A stretch of 41,259 bases of DNA from Bacteroidales bacterium (GCA_022783865.1 JALFYY010000011.1:1-41259); one strand, 5' to 3'. Shown: positions 26,173 through 34,976, counted from the stretch's first letter. The notes: a model not told the origin generated them from the sequence alone. A program made the numbers and translations.

Positions 26173-28575
26173 TTAGAATGTAACTACAAATCCGGCATGG
26201 ACGTTGATGCCGGCTTGGGCATAGTACCAAGGCCAGCATTCTGAGCCGTCTTGATAATAGGCACTTTCACTACCGCCGTTGCTTGCATATTTGGCATTGA
26301 ACACGTTGTTGATTTGACACAGCAACTTGATGTCCGGGCAATGTTTGTATTTCTGCAACGGCAATGTGTATTGCAGGTTGATATTGGTCGTGGTGTATGC
26401 TTTGATGAAAGAGGTAGCGATATTTGCGTCTGTCCCTATCTGTTCAGGATGGATGAGATCCGTCTCGCCATAGAGCCCCATATTCTTTTGGATAATGCCC
26501 TTGCCATGCGTATTGTCAAGATACTGTTTGGAGCAGACATTTGTTTGAACAGTAGCCAAAAAGCCGGCAATATCAAACGTAAACAGAGACATTGCAGTAA
26601 TCATAGGAGAGAAGGCAATATCTACTTCATCGAATTTTATTTCCTGCGCATACTCGTTTTCCTCCCAATTGGCATCGTACCGTGTGACAACATCCGTATG
26701 ATTCAGTATCTTGTTGCGCGAGAGTACGAAGTTACCGTCCCAACGGAACCAATCAAGAATCTTCACGCCCGCAGTCAGTTCGACACCCATACGGTAAGAG
26801 TCCTTTACGTTGACGGTTGATTGTGCACCCACGTCATTGACACGCCCTGTCAGTACCAACTGATTGTCGTAGTCCATGAAATAGAGGTTGGCTCCGATAG
26901 CGAAACGCGGATGGGCATACTGATAGCCCAATTCGTAGTCGTAGAGCGTCTCCGGCGAAGGCAGACCGATATAGGTGTTAGTTTCCTTGTCGAAAGTTAC
27001 GTTTTCTTTGTAGTTGTTGCGGCTGGGTTCACGGTTAGCCATACCGAAAGAGCCGTAGAGCAAATGCCCGTGATTCTGGTAGGTAAGACCTGCTTTGGGG
27101 TTGAAGAAGTGATAGTTGACGGTGAGCGGGAGGTCGGTCATGTCCTCATCGTTGATACCGTCGCGATGATAACGCACATAGCGATATTGCAAGTCGGCAT
27201 AGAGGCTCAACTGCTCCCGTGAACGATTGATAACACGCCAGTTGGCTTTACCATAAGCATTGGCATCCACCTTGTTGGCGTTGTTGCGGTAGTACTCGTA
27301 GTTGACAGGAAGCGAACCGCCATATACGCTGTCTTGCAGGTAATGCAGCGTGCCGAAATGGGCTCCTATATAGTCGTTCGCAGCCGCACCGAACTGCACG
27401 TCCACATGTTCGTTGACATACTTGGCACTCAGGATAGCACCGGCAAAATGATTGTCCAAAGATTTGCGATACAGACCGTAGGTCTTCTTCACCTTTTTAC
27501 CATTGATATCGGTGTAACTATCTAAGCCCCAATAAGAGAAACTCTTGCGTTTGTACTGCTCGTAGTAACCACCGCCGTGGGTGTAGTGGAGCGTGGCATT
27601 GAGACTCCAATTGGGGGTGAAGCGGTGCGTTATTTGCAGTTGGGCATGCTGCTGTGCATAGTTATCGGTCTGATTGTCGTAGTAGCGTGTTTCCATCTTT
27701 TGTTCTCCATCCTCATAAACGGGATTGCCATTTTCATCCAGCACAGGGACTTCGTACTCCCCTGCAGGGTTGTAACGGCGGTCAGCACCATCAATGCCGT
27801 AGGCAGTATTGTAATCCACACCATCCCAGCCCATGCCTGTTTTTTCTTTACCACCGAAGAAGCGTGCCACTACCTGCGTGCGGTTGCCATACCAACCGAA
27901 ATCGCCATAATACGAATAGAGGTCGGAGTTGGCACGGTAGAGGAATCCGTCGGAATTGACTTTGGAGAAGCGTGCATTCACCCGCCAATTGCCCGGCAAG
28001 ACAATATGCCCGCTTACCATCTCACGGAAAGTATTGTACATACCGCCATTAAAGCCTATACTGAAATGGTTGACCGTGTCTTGGTCTCCTGTACGCATAT
28101 TGAGCGAAGCACCAAACGAAGCACTACCGTTGGTGGAAGTACCCACACCGCGCTGCACGTCGATGCTCGACATCGATGCTGCCATGTCGGTCATGTTCAC
28201 CCAAAAGACGGTCTGGCTTTCCTGGTCGTTCAACGGTACATCGTTCACCGTCATATTGATACGGGTGTGGTCGGTGCCACGTACACGGAAATAGGTATAA
28301 CCGATGCCCAATCCGTCATCGCTCGTCACCTGGAGTGCCGGAATGGTGGAGAGAAGATAAGGTAAGTTTTGTCCGGTGTTGTCCCGATTGAGCCGGTCGT
28401 TGTCCACCACATCGTGATTGATAGTGGTTTGTTGCACCCGTTGCCCAACCACCTGCACGTCTTGCAGGTTGTAGAGATAGATCAGCGTGTCTTGCTGAGG
28501 CGTTGTTTGCGTTGCTGCAGTAGCAACCATTGTTGCCGCCAAGGCGGCGAGAGAAAGAATAATTGATTTTTTCAT
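26173..28575 (-). CDS. TonB-dependent outer-membrane receptor, thiamine-type
   Basis: An 800-residue receptor. ATG 28575 gives a standard signal peptide (MKKSIILSLAALAATMVATAA); an ATG three codons upstream is also possible. A short N-terminal stretch with DVQVVGQRVQQT (TonB-box region) leads to a plug domain: NLPYLLSTIPALQVTSDDGLGIGYTYFRVRGTDHTRINMTVNDVPLND...GSASFGASLNMRT. The rest forms beta-strands of the barrel, ending ...AGINVHAGFVVTF with the terminal Phe assembly signal. A TPP riboswitch directly upstream indicates that it imports thiamine or a precursor across the outer membrane. No inner-membrane thiamine transporter lies next to it here. Confidence 0.92.
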   Translation of the reverse strand: MKKSIILSLAALAATMVATAATQTTPQQDTLIYLYNLQDVQVVGQRVQQTTINHDVVDNDRLNRDNTGQNLPYLLSTIPALQVTSDDGLGIGYTYFRVRGTDHTRINMTVNDVPLNDQESQTVFWVNMTDMAASMSSIDVQRGVGTSTNGSASFGASLNMRTGDQDTVNHFSIGFNGGMYNTFREMVSGHIVLPGNWRVNARFSKVNSDGFLYRANSDLYSYYGDFGWYGNRTQVVARFFGGKEKTGMGWDGVDYNTAYGIDGADRRYNPAGEYEVPVLDENGNPVYEDGEQKMETRYYDNQTDNYAQQHAQLQITHRFTPNWSLNATLHYTHGGGYYEQYKRKSFSYWGLDSYTDINGKKVKKTYGLYRKSLDNHFAGAILSAKYVNEHVDVQFGAAANDYIGAHFGTLHYLQDSVYGGSLPVNYEYYRNNANKVDANAYGKANWRVINRSREQLSLYADLQYRYVRYHRDGINDEDMTDLPLTVNYHFFNPKAGLTYQNHGHLLYGSFGMANREPSRNNYKENVTFDKETNTYIGLPSPETLYDYELGYQYAHPRFAIGANLYFMDYDNQLVLTGRVNDVGAQSTVNVKDSYRMGVELTAGVKILDWFRWDGNFVLSRNKILNHTDVVTRYDANWEENEYAQEIKFDEVDIAFSPMITAMSLFTFDIAGFLATVQTNVCSKQYLDNTHGKGIIQKNMGLYGETDLIHPEQIGTDANIATSFIKAYTTTNINLQYTLPLQKYKHCPDIKLLCQINNVFNAKYASNGGSESAYYQDGSECWPWYYAQAGINVHAGFVVTF

Positions 28576-28577
28576 AT

Positions 28578-28605
28578 TGCGCATAGTTGATGGGAATAAT
28601 GCGCA
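28578..28605 (-). promoter_or_regulatory. hairpin over the translation start of the thiamine receptor
   Basis: A 7-bp stem (TGCGCAT 28599-28605 and ATGCGCA 28578-28584, read on the minus strand) with a 14-base loop. It covers the upstream ATG (28584) and ends three bases before the ATG at 28575. It lies directly after the TPP aptamer and is a good candidate for its expression platform, acting on translation. Confidence 0.5.
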
Positions 28606-28613
28606 GCCTGTCC

Positions 28614-28687
28614 TGTAGAAATCCCTTGGCGGCATTATCCGCCCAGGTTCATAGGGTATAATCTCAGCCGTTAGGCACCCCCATCAA
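28614..28687 (-). promoter_or_regulatory. TPP (thiamine pyrophosphate) riboswitch
   Basis: On the minus strand the THI-box order is intact: GGGGGTGCC, then GGCTGAGATTATACCC with the CUGAGA core, then GAACCTGGGCGGATAATGCC with the GGAUAAUGCC core, then GCCAAGGGAT. Helix P2 (GGGGGT / ACCC) and the pyrophosphate-sensor helix (GGCG / CGCC) are formed. It lies about 40 bases before the receptor's ATG. Confidence 0.95.
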
Positions 28688-28697
28688 AAAACGGGTG

Positions 28698-28728
28698 CAA
28701 AGGTAGGTATTTTTGCCGGATTGGCAAA
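28698..28728 (-). promoter_or_regulatory. promoter of the TPP-riboswitch transcript
   Basis: On the minus strand, TTTG (28725-28728), 19 bp, then TACCTTTG (28698-28705), immediately upstream of the aptamer. Confidence 0.8.
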
Positions 28729-28809
28729 ATAGAGTGCACAAGAAGGGATAAAAACGACATTGTCAGTTCATCGCAAATTAAAACTATGATTTACAGAATG
28801 CCATTTTGT

Positions 28810-29259
28810 TTACTCATCGGCATTAAGAATGACGGCTTGGCGGGCGGTTAGTTCGCTTTTGAGGTCGTTGTAGATAGTGGAACGGACAAAGGTGTTAAGC
28901 TGGCGGTAGGTTTTGCGGAGAGGAGAGGTGGGGTCGGAGGGATTGAGATGCTCGGGCTTGGTAAGTTGCGCCTCAAAACGCTGCTGCCAATAAGCACGAC
29001 GAGGTGAGTCGGGAGCTAACTCAACAGCCGCGCGATGACTCGATTCTCCAAAGAGTTCAATAGATTGCTGCTCCGCTGCTGTAGGCGGATTCTTTTTGCG
29101 ATCTCGGGGATTGGTAATGACGTAGGCTTCTTGTGGTCCTTCATCGATAACACGACCGTTGGCATCACGGAACTGTTTACAACGGAGAATGGTCTTACCA
29201 TCGCCCGATGTCTTTCCCGTCATCTTATCAAAGGGATAGCTTAATGTTACTTTACTCAT
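28810..29259 (-). CDS. hypothetical hydrophilic protein
   Basis: A 149-residue protein without signal peptide or membrane segment. I do not recognise the family. It opens with VTLSYPFDKMTGKTSGDGKTILRCKQFRDANGRVIDE, a beta-strand-like start with a Gly/Lys turn, then a basic stretch NPRDRKKNPPT, and ends in helices (RRAYWQQRFEAQLTKPE; TYRQLNTFVRSTIYNDLKSELTARQAV). It is rich in charged residues, and a nucleic-acid or structural role is possible but not shown. It has its own strong promoter and an unusually long leader of about 275 bases filled by an 11-bp array. No neighbours share its transcript: the TPP-regulated receptor is next but separately controlled. Confidence 0.75.
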   Translation of the reverse strand: MSKVTLSYPFDKMTGKTSGDGKTILRCKQFRDANGRVIDEGPQEAYVITNPRDRKKNPPTAAEQQSIELFGESSHRAAVELAPDSPRRAYWQQRFEAQLTKPEHLNPSDPTSPLRKTYRQLNTFVRSTIYNDLKSELTARQAVILNADE

Positions 29260-29308
29260 ATTGTTTTAATTTATAGTTATATCGTTTTCGTACCGTAGTT
29301 CCTGTTCA

Positions 29309-29473
29309 GATGTCTGCTGAATCACCCAACAATCACCCATCAATCACCCATCAATCACCTATCAATCACCTACTCATGGTGGCTACTTGTTACCTACATG
29401 TTAGCTGCTTGATGGCTACGTGAGGGCGCGATAGTTGCTATATGGTTGATACTGAGTTGCTATGTGGTTGCTA
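29309..29473. repeat. 11-bp-period tandem array F (about 15 units)
   Basis: One GATGTCTGCTG unit is followed by five units of the AATCACCCATC type (29320-29374) and nine of a looser NNTGNTNGCTA type (29375-29473), including CATGGTGGCTA, CTTGATGGCTA, CTGAGTTGCTA and TGTGGTTGCTA. All are in exact 11-base register. The array lies inside the predicted leader of the 149-residue protein gene. The rest of the gap 29260-29613 holds only that gene's promoter. Confidence 0.88.
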
Positions 29474-29540
29474 TCTCGTAGGTTGCTTTTGGCAGGGAAG
29501 CATCATGGAAGCGGGGTTGTTACTACGGAATGCTGTGGTG

Positions 29541-29572
29541 CAAAGGTAGTAAATATATTACAGATTGACAAA
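29541..29572 (-). promoter_or_regulatory. promoter of the 149-residue protein gene
   Basis: On the minus strand, TTTG (29569-29572), 20 bp, then TACCTTTG (29541-29548). Transcription would start near 29535 and run through array F before the ATG at 29259. Confidence 0.78.
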
Positions 29573-29613
29573 GAAATAGTCTTCTTTTTTGCTTATTATG
29601 ATGTAGTTAGCCG

Positions 29614-30510
29614 TTAGATGGTGCCGATAAGGAGGCAAACCATGGCGAGGAGAACACCGAGGAGGCAGACAGCTTTCGGACGGAGGTTGCGGTCATGAAG
29701 GAAGAAAGCACCGAAGAGGAAAGGAATAATCACGCCGCTCCGGCGCACCAAGGAAATGACGGATATCAGTGAATCAGGGTACGACAACGCGAGAAGATAG
29801 ACGAAATCGGACAAGACCAAAAAGACGGATATACCTACTATCCACCACGTAGGTCGGAACTGCGGCTTTTCTTTTTTACGGCAGTACATGACCACACAGA
29901 CAATGCCCATCAGCAAGGCTTGATAGAGCGTGTACCAGACTTGCACCGCCATGTGATTGAGGCTCTGCATGAGATACTTGTCGTACAAGCCGGATGCCGC
30001 TCCCAAGAAAGTTGCCAGCAGTAATGCATAGATATAACGGTTGTGCCGCCACGTGATACCCTCTTTCTGTCCTACCACAGAAAACGCCCAAAACGACACC
30101 AGAGCCATCAGGATACCCGTCCATTGCCAGCCATTGAGCGTTTCATGAAACAGCAAGACAGCACCAAGCAGTGTCCACATCGGACGTGTGGCATTGACGG
30201 GCGACACGATAGTGATAGGCAAATGCTTCATTGCCACATAGGCACAAGCCCACGAAGCCAACACCAAAGCCGACTTCAAGAAGATGAGCAGGTGTGTTCT
30301 CAGGTCAACAGGCGGCACATAGAACAATGTACCGGCTATCCATTCGGGTCGAAAAGAGGACAAGAGCAGGCATGGCAACAAAATAACACTGCTACATGCC
30401 ACCGACAAAAACAACACTATCGGAACGGCATTGCCGTTGAGACTCTGTTTTTTGCTGACATCGTAGAAGCCCAAACAGAGGGCGGAAAGGATGGCTAACA
30501 ATATCCACAT
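29614..30510 (-). CDS. EamA-family (drug/metabolite superfamily) transporter
   Basis: A 298-residue inner-membrane protein starting at ATG 30510. It has ten hydrophobic segments in two EamA halves: the first about 1-140 (MWILLAILSALCLGFYDVSKKQ ... INHLPITIVSPVNATRPMWTLLGAVLLFHE-type core), the second about 160-295 (ending GAFFLHDRNLRPKAVCLLGVLLAMVCLLIGTI). The duplicated 'PI..V......P....L.....L.E' pattern is visible. DMT transporters move amino acids, nucleosides or metabolites; the substrate is not predictable. It starts 56 bp after porX and has no promoter of its own that I can see, so it is likely the tail of the PASTA-rluD-porX transcript. Confidence 0.9.
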   Translation of the reverse strand: MWILLAILSALCLGFYDVSKKQSLNGNAVPIVLFLSVACSSVILLPCLLLSSFRPEWIAGTLFYVPPVDLRTHLLIFLKSALVLASWACAYVAMKHLPITIVSPVNATRPMWTLLGAVLLFHETLNGWQWTGILMALVSFWAFSVVGQKEGITWRHNRYIYALLLATFLGAASGLYDKYLMQSLNHMAVQVWYTLYQALLMGIVCVVMYCRKKEKPQFRPTWWIVGISVFLVLSDFVYLLALSYPDSLISVISLVRRSGVIIPFLFGAFFLHDRNLRPKAVCLLGVLLAMVCLLIGTI

Positions 30511-30566
30511 AGTCGGATTGGACAATTTGACAATTTACGATTGGACGGGCAGAGTTCTATTCAGTA

Positions 30567-32114
30567 CTATGCTTTGGGTTCGAGCGTTACCAACGGAATG
30601 AGCATTTCTTCCATACTGATACCGCCGTGCTGGAAAGTATTGCGGTAGAACGAAGCGTAGTAGTTGAAGTTGTTGGGATAAGCAAAGAAATCGTTGCCCG
30701 TAGCATAGACATAGGTACTTGACACATTGGGCGTGGGCAAGCCAAAGCGTTTGGGATTCTCCATGACAAAAGTATTCTTGCTATTGCAAGTGAGCGACTT
30801 ACCTACCTTATAACGCAAGTTGGTATTGGTGTTCTTATCGCCGATAATTTGTACAGTATTATTGACGCGCACCGTGCCGTGGTCGGTAGTAAGTATGACT
30901 TTATAACCCAGTTCAGCAATCTGCTTAAAGAGTTGATAGGTAGGCGAATGCTTGAGCCAACCGATGGTCAGATTAAGGTATGCGGCTTCGTCGTTTGCCA
31001 GTTCGCGCATCATCTTGCTTTCGGTACGCGAGTGGGAGAGCATGTCGATAAAGTTGAGCACCACCACATTAAGCGGTGACTGCAAGTTACGCAATTTGGC
31101 AATCACCCGTTCGCAATAATCGGATTCGTTGACCTTGAAATAGGAGTACTTATAACGCTTGCGGAAACGGTCTAACTGCGTTTGTATGAGTTGTTCTTCG
31201 TTGAGGTTCTTCCCCTCTTCATCGGCTTCCTCCACCCAAAGGTCGGGATACATCTCCTGTATCTGCAAAGGCATCAATCCTGAGAAGATAGCATTGCGGG
31301 CATACTGCGTGGCAGTAGGCAAAATGGAGCAATACATCTTTTCTTCGGTTGTGTTGAAGAACTCGGAAAGAAGAGGCTGAATGGCTTTCCACTGGTCGAA
31401 ACGGAAATTGTCAATCACCACAAAGAAGAGTTTTTCTCCATTATCCAATGCGGGAAAGATGACTTTCTTGAAGAGGTCGGGACTCATCAAGGGACGCTGC
31501 TGCGGCTCACAGAACCACGATTCGTAGTTCCTTGCCACAAACTTGGCAAAAGCAGAATTAGCCTGCTGCCGCTGAAGAAGCAACATCTCGTGGAGTTCGG
31601 AATCGACATTCTGCAATTCGATGTCCCAATGTACCAAAGTACGCTGTATTGCCATAAACTCTTCGAGCGTAGTAGCGGTGTCAATCATATAAGCGATATC
31701 GGAAAACTCCTGCCTATAAGACGAATTGGTGTGCTCCGACACAATCTCGCGCTGATGGATATGTTTCTTGAGCGTCAGCAGTATCTGGTTAGGATTAACG
31801 GGCTTGATGAGATAGTCGGCGATTTTCTCCCCGATGGCAAGGTCCATGATGTTTTCCTCTTCGGATTTGGTAATCATTACGACAGGGAGCATCGGACACA
31901 AGGCCTTTATTTCGGTAAGCGTTTCCAAGCCTGACAAGCCGGGCATGTTCTCGTCCAAGAAAACAATATCAAAGGATTCGGCGGCACAAAGTTCGACGGC
32001 ATCGTTGCCATTGTTGGCAGTAGCGACTTCGTAGCCTTTCTGCTGCAAGAAAATAATATACGGTTTCAGCAGATCGATTTCGTCATCTGCCCAAAGAATT
32101 CGTTGCTGTTTCAT
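30567..32114 (-). CDS. porX: PorX, response regulator with PglZ/alkaline-phosphatase-like domain
   Basis: PorX is a regulator required for type IX secretion in Bacteroidota, working with the sensor PorY and the sigma factor SigP. The 515 residues show a receiver domain (1-120) with the acidic pocket D10-D11, phospho-acceptor D54 in VFLDENMPG and K103 of YLIKPVNP. A helical linker follows, then the PglZ domain (from about 225) with FVVIDNFRFDQWKAIQPLL, PTATQYARNAIFSGLMP (Thr nucleophile region), NFIDMLSHSRTE and VILTTDHGT, the metal-binding blocks. The C-terminal NYYASFYRNTFQHGGISMEEMLIPLVTL is conserved. Its start overlaps the end of rluD by 32 bp, so translation is probably coupled. Confidence 0.95.
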   Translation of the reverse strand: MKQQRILWADDEIDLLKPYIIFLQQKGYEVATANNGNDAVELCAAESFDIVFLDENMPGLSGLETLTEIKALCPMLPVVMITKSEEENIMDLAIGEKIADYLIKPVNPNQILLTLKKHIHQREIVSEHTNSSYRQEFSDIAYMIDTATTLEEFMAIQRTLVHWDIELQNVDSELHEMLLLQRQQANSAFAKFVARNYESWFCEPQQRPLMSPDLFKKVIFPALDNGEKLFFVVIDNFRFDQWKAIQPLLSEFFNTTEEKMYCSILPTATQYARNAIFSGLMPLQIQEMYPDLWVEEADEEGKNLNEEQLIQTQLDRFRKRYKYSYFKVNESDYCERVIAKLRNLQSPLNVVVLNFIDMLSHSRTESKMMRELANDEAAYLNLTIGWLKHSPTYQLFKQIAELGYKVILTTDHGTVRVNNTVQIIGDKNTNTNLRYKVGKSLTCNSKNTFVMENPKRFGLPTPNVSSTYVYATGNDFFAYPNNFNYYASFYRNTFQHGGISMEEMLIPLVTLEPKA

Positions 32115-33129
32115 AGTTTCTCCATTTGTTAAGCAGGTTTATAATATCGTCGGGTAAGGACGAATCGAAAAACATCCGTTCTCCCGTACGGGGATGTGTA
32201 AATCCCAATGTTTTAGCATGCAGTACCTGACGGGGGCAGAGGGCAAAACAATTGTTGACGAACTGTTTGTATTTCTGCGTGGGAACGCCTTTGAGTATCT
32301 CCATTCCACCGTATTTTTCATCGGCGAACAGGGGGTGTCCGATGTGCTTCATGTGGACCCGTATCTGATGGGTGCGCCCTGTCTCCAAGCGACATTCGAC
32401 GAGGGTTACATACGGAAAGCGTTCCAATACCCGGTAGTGCGTAACGGCATGTTTAGCGGCAGGGTTCTCCTCCGGGTCCCATACACGGAAAATGAGCCGG
32501 TCACGATTATCTCGCGCCAATGCGCCCACCACAGTGCCTTCTTCTTCGGCAAAAGTACCCCATACAAGGGCGTTATAGGTGCGTTCTGTGGTATGCTCGA
32601 AGAACTGCATGGCAAGGTGCGTCTTTGCCTCCGGCGTTTTGGCGATAAGGAGCAGTCCGCTGGTGTCTTTGTCAATGCGGTGGACGAGTCCGAGCGAAGG
32701 GTCGTTGGCATCGAAGGTCTTGCTATCGCGGAAATACCATGCCAAGGCATTGAGCAACGTGCCGTTCCAATTGCCATGTCCGGGGTGAACCACCATACCG
32801 GCAGGTTTGTTTATTACCATCAGACAATCGTCTTCATACACCACATTGAGCGGCAGGTTCTCAGGCTCAACAGAGTAATCGCGCGGCTCATGGTCGAGCA
32901 ATACTTGAATGACATCCAAGGGCTTGACCTTGTAGTTGGAAGCAACAGGTTTGCCATTGACCCACACATTGCCTGCATCGGCAGCCGTCTGAATACGGTT
33001 GCGCGAAGTGCCTCCCATGTGGTCGAAGAGGTATTTGTCGATACGCAAAGGCGTCTGCCCTCTATCTGCCACACAGCGAAAACGCTCAAAAAGGTCGTCA
33101 GTCAGTTCTATGTCGAGTTCTTCTGCCAC
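32083..33129 (-). CDS. rluD: RluD-type 23S rRNA pseudouridine synthase
   Basis: A 348-residue enzyme converting uridine to pseudouridine in ribosomal RNA. An N-terminal S4 RNA-binding domain (about 27-85: LRIDKYLFDHMGGTSRNRIQ...VWVNGKPV) precedes the catalytic RluA domain. The active-site motif HRIDKDTSGLLL (150-161) has catalytic D153, and the RTHQIRVHMKHIGHPLFADEKYGG motif is present. The start is taken as GTG 33129 because no ATG precedes the S4 domain; the frame is open up to a TAA near 33187, and the 5' end repeats ACAACTCC, so a longer form is possible. It lies between the PASTA gene and porX in one run. Confidence 0.94.
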   Translation of the reverse strand: MAEELDIELTDDLFERFRCVADRGQTPLRIDKYLFDHMGGTSRNRIQTAADAGNVWVNGKPVASNYKVKPLDVIQVLLDHEPRDYSVEPENLPLNVVYEDDCLMVINKPAGMVVHPGHGNWNGTLLNALAWYFRDSKTFDANDPSLGLVHRIDKDTSGLLLIAKTPEAKTHLAMQFFEHTTERTYNALVWGTFAEEEGTVVGALARDNRDRLIFRVWDPEENPAAKHAVTHYRVLERFPYVTLVECRLETGRTHQIRVHMKHIGHPLFADEKYGGMEILKGVPTQKYKQFVNNCFALCPRQVLHAKTLGFTHPRTGERMFFDSSLPDDIINLLNKWRNYETATNSLGR

Positions 33130-33186
33130 CGGTGTATAGTTTTGAGGAGTTGTGAAGTTGAGAAGATGTGGAGTTGTGGAGATGAG

Positions 33187-34005
33187 TTAAAAGAAGTCTT
33201 CTTCGTCATCTTCGATTACGGTTGGCGTTTTAAGAGTGTCGGTTGAGAGACTCAAATCAACATGCGAACCTTCAGTAATCCATTGCCCTGCAGCAGGCGA
33301 TTGCTGATAGATGCGGTAGTCAACTTCGGTCTGAGGTACAGGCGGAACATCGTAGTCGGTTGCTCCCACAATGAGCCGCATGCCCAATAAGGCATTGCGT
33401 GCCTCTTCCAAGGTCTTGCCAACAAGAGCCGGTACAATGACTTGTTCAGTTCCACTGCCTTTTCCCACAACGAGAACAACCCCCGTTCCTTCCACCAAAC
33501 GTGTACCGGCAACCAATGATTGTTCGTCTTGACGCACGTCCAATACCAAGTCTTTGTATTCCGACGGCTCGTATTCCACTCTGCTGATAAGCAGATTAAC
33601 CGCTTTCAAAGTAGCTTCGGCTTGCCGGTACGACATATCGTGCAAATCAGGCAAAGGCACTTGGCGCTGCTGTTTGGCATTGACAATGGCATAGATACTA
33701 CGCCCGTGCTTCACCTTGGCACCCGGCAACGGATTTTGTTCAACAATTGTGCCAAGCGGCACTTTCCGGGAGTAAGTGGAATCGATTACCTGTACATGCA
33801 ACTGCTCCGAAGCCAACAGCAGATTGGCTTCTTCGATATACAAACTGCAGATATTCGGTACCTCCACTTCCACATTGTGCTGTGTGTAACGATTGAGACT
33901 CAGCAAAACGATGCTTACGATAATTGCACCTACCACTGCTGCCAATAACAACATGTAGATAACAAACATCAAATTGCTCTCTTTGAAAAAACGCTTCCAG
34001 TCCAT
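33187..34005 (-). CDS. single-pass membrane protein with three PASTA domains
   Basis: A 272-residue protein from ATG 34005. A short cytoplasmic start (MDWKRFFKESN) precedes one membrane helix (about 13-38). Three PASTA repeats follow on the periplasmic side: about 43-110 (VEVPNICSLYIEEANLLL...VPLGTIVEQNPLPGAKVKHG), 113-185 and 190-258 (VIVPALVGKTLEEARNALL...YQQSPAAGQWITEGSHVDL). The end is acidic (EDDEEDFF). PASTA units bind peptidoglycan fragments. Unlike in Firmicutes there is no kinase domain. Position directly before rluD is common in Bacteroidota. A promoter (TATCTTTG at 34061-34068, minus strand) starts the run toward porX. Confidence 0.9.
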   Translation of the reverse strand: MDWKRFFKESNLMFVIYMLLLAAVVGAIIVSIVLLSLNRYTQHNVEVEVPNICSLYIEEANLLLASEQLHVQVIDSTYSRKVPLGTIVEQNPLPGAKVKHGRSIYAIVNAKQQRQVPLPDLHDMSYRQAEATLKAVNLLISRVEYEPSEYKDLVLDVRQDEQSLVAGTRLVEGTGVVLVVGKGSGTEQVIVPALVGKTLEEARNALLGMRLIVGATDYDVPPVPQTEVDYRIYQQSPAAGQWITEGSHVDLSLSTDTLKTPTVIEDDEEDFF

Positions 34006-34060
34006 AGTAACGGATATTAGGCAGGTTCTATAAAGTCGGACACCTGCTGAATTATTTTTG

Positions 34061-34091
34061 CAAAGATACACATAATTTGCGACTTTGCAAC
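34061..34091 (-). promoter_or_regulatory. promoter of the PASTA-rluD-porX-DMT run
   Basis: On the minus strand, GTTG (34088-34091), 19 bp, then TATCTTTG (34061-34068), about 55 bases before the PASTA ATG and just after the CDF gene stop. Confidence 0.65.
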
Positions 34092-34100
34092 ATATCTGCG

Positions 34101-34976
34101 TTACAAGTTGTCGTCTTTCGTCTCAAATTCCAAAGTAGAATGCGAAATACCAAGCGTTGCTAAACGGTGTTTGATGTTCGTTTTGGCAAGAGGCATGTGC
34201 TGCAAATCGTCGATAACAACATGTGCTGTAAGAGCATTTTCGGTAGTACTCATTGCCCAAACGTGAATATGATAAGCACTGCTCACATGCGGTTCTTCTT
34301 CGATAGCGGCTTGCACTTGCTTTAGACTGAGTCCTTCAGGCATACCATCGATGGACAAGCGCAGACTGGCAGCAAACAAATGCCAAGTGGAAACAATAAT
34401 CACAGCCGAAACCACCCAACTCATAACAGGGTCGATATACATCCAACCGGTATAAGTAATGATAATACCAGACAGCACTACACCCACCGACACCAGCGTA
34501 TCTGCCAACATATGCAAGAAAGCGCCCCTCACATTCAAATCAGCATCTTTGCCACGCATCAACAAGAAAGTGGTCAGCCCATTAATCACTACGCCCACTC
34601 CTGCCACCCACGACACAGCCACACCATTCACAGGTACAGGATTCCGAAACTTGTGGATACTCTCGATAATAATAGCCCCTACGGCAATAAGCAGCAACAC
34701 GGCATTCAATAGCGAAATGAGAATAGAGCTCTTTTTATAGCCGTAGGTGAAGCGGTCGTTCTTCTGAATCTTCGACAAGCGAAAAGCTATCAGCACCAAT
34801 ACCAAACTGAACACATCGCCCAAGTTATGACCGGCATCCGACAACAGGCTCAATGAGTTTTGCGTCCAACCGACAACAGCTTCCACCAATACAAAACTCA
34901 GATTCAGTACTACAGAGAAAATAACTATCCCATTGATAGAAGTCAAGCGGGCAGTATGGTTATGATGATGTGACAT
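34101..34976 (-). CDS. cation diffusion facilitator (Zn/Cd/Co exporter)
   Basis: A 291-residue metal exporter; ATG 34976 gives the His-rich start MSHHHNHTAR typical of zinc CDF proteins. Six membrane helices occupy about 15-205. The transport site residues are visible in helix 2 (SLLSDAGHNLGDVFSLVLV, HxxxD) and helix 5 (FLHMLADTLVSVGVVLSG, HxxxD). The cytoplasmic ferredoxin-like domain follows (about 215-291) with MPEGLSLKQVQAAIEEEPHVSSAYHIHVWAMS. HxxxD in both helices suits zinc. It is divergent from the Cys-rich lipoprotein gene at 35155, sharing a 178-base gap with two near-identical promoters, suggesting joint control. Confidence 0.93.
   Translation of the reverse strand: MSHHHNHTARLTSINGIVIFSVVLNLSFVLVEAVVGWTQNSLSLLSDAGHNLGDVFSLVLVLIAFRLSKIQKNDRFTYGYKKSSILISLLNAVLLLIAVGAIIIESIHKFRNPVPVNGVAVSWVAGVGVVINGLTTFLLMRGKDADLNVRGAFLHMLADTLVSVGVVLSGIIITYTGWMYIDPVMSWVVSAVIIVSTWHLFAASLRLSIDGMPEGLSLKQVQAAIEEEPHVSSAYHIHVWAMSTTENALTAHVVIDDLQHMPLAKTNIKHRLATLGISHSTLEFETKDDNL

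Noticed and set aside
29309..29473. CRISPR-like array
   Set aside because: Units are 11 bases and contiguous, with no spacers and no cas genes nearby; it is a tandem repeat.
32194..33246. 350-residue open frame on the plus strand opposite rluD
   Set aside because: It is an antisense shadow of a clearly identified gene: no domain, no signal peptide, no promoter, and the residue mix follows the complementary codons.
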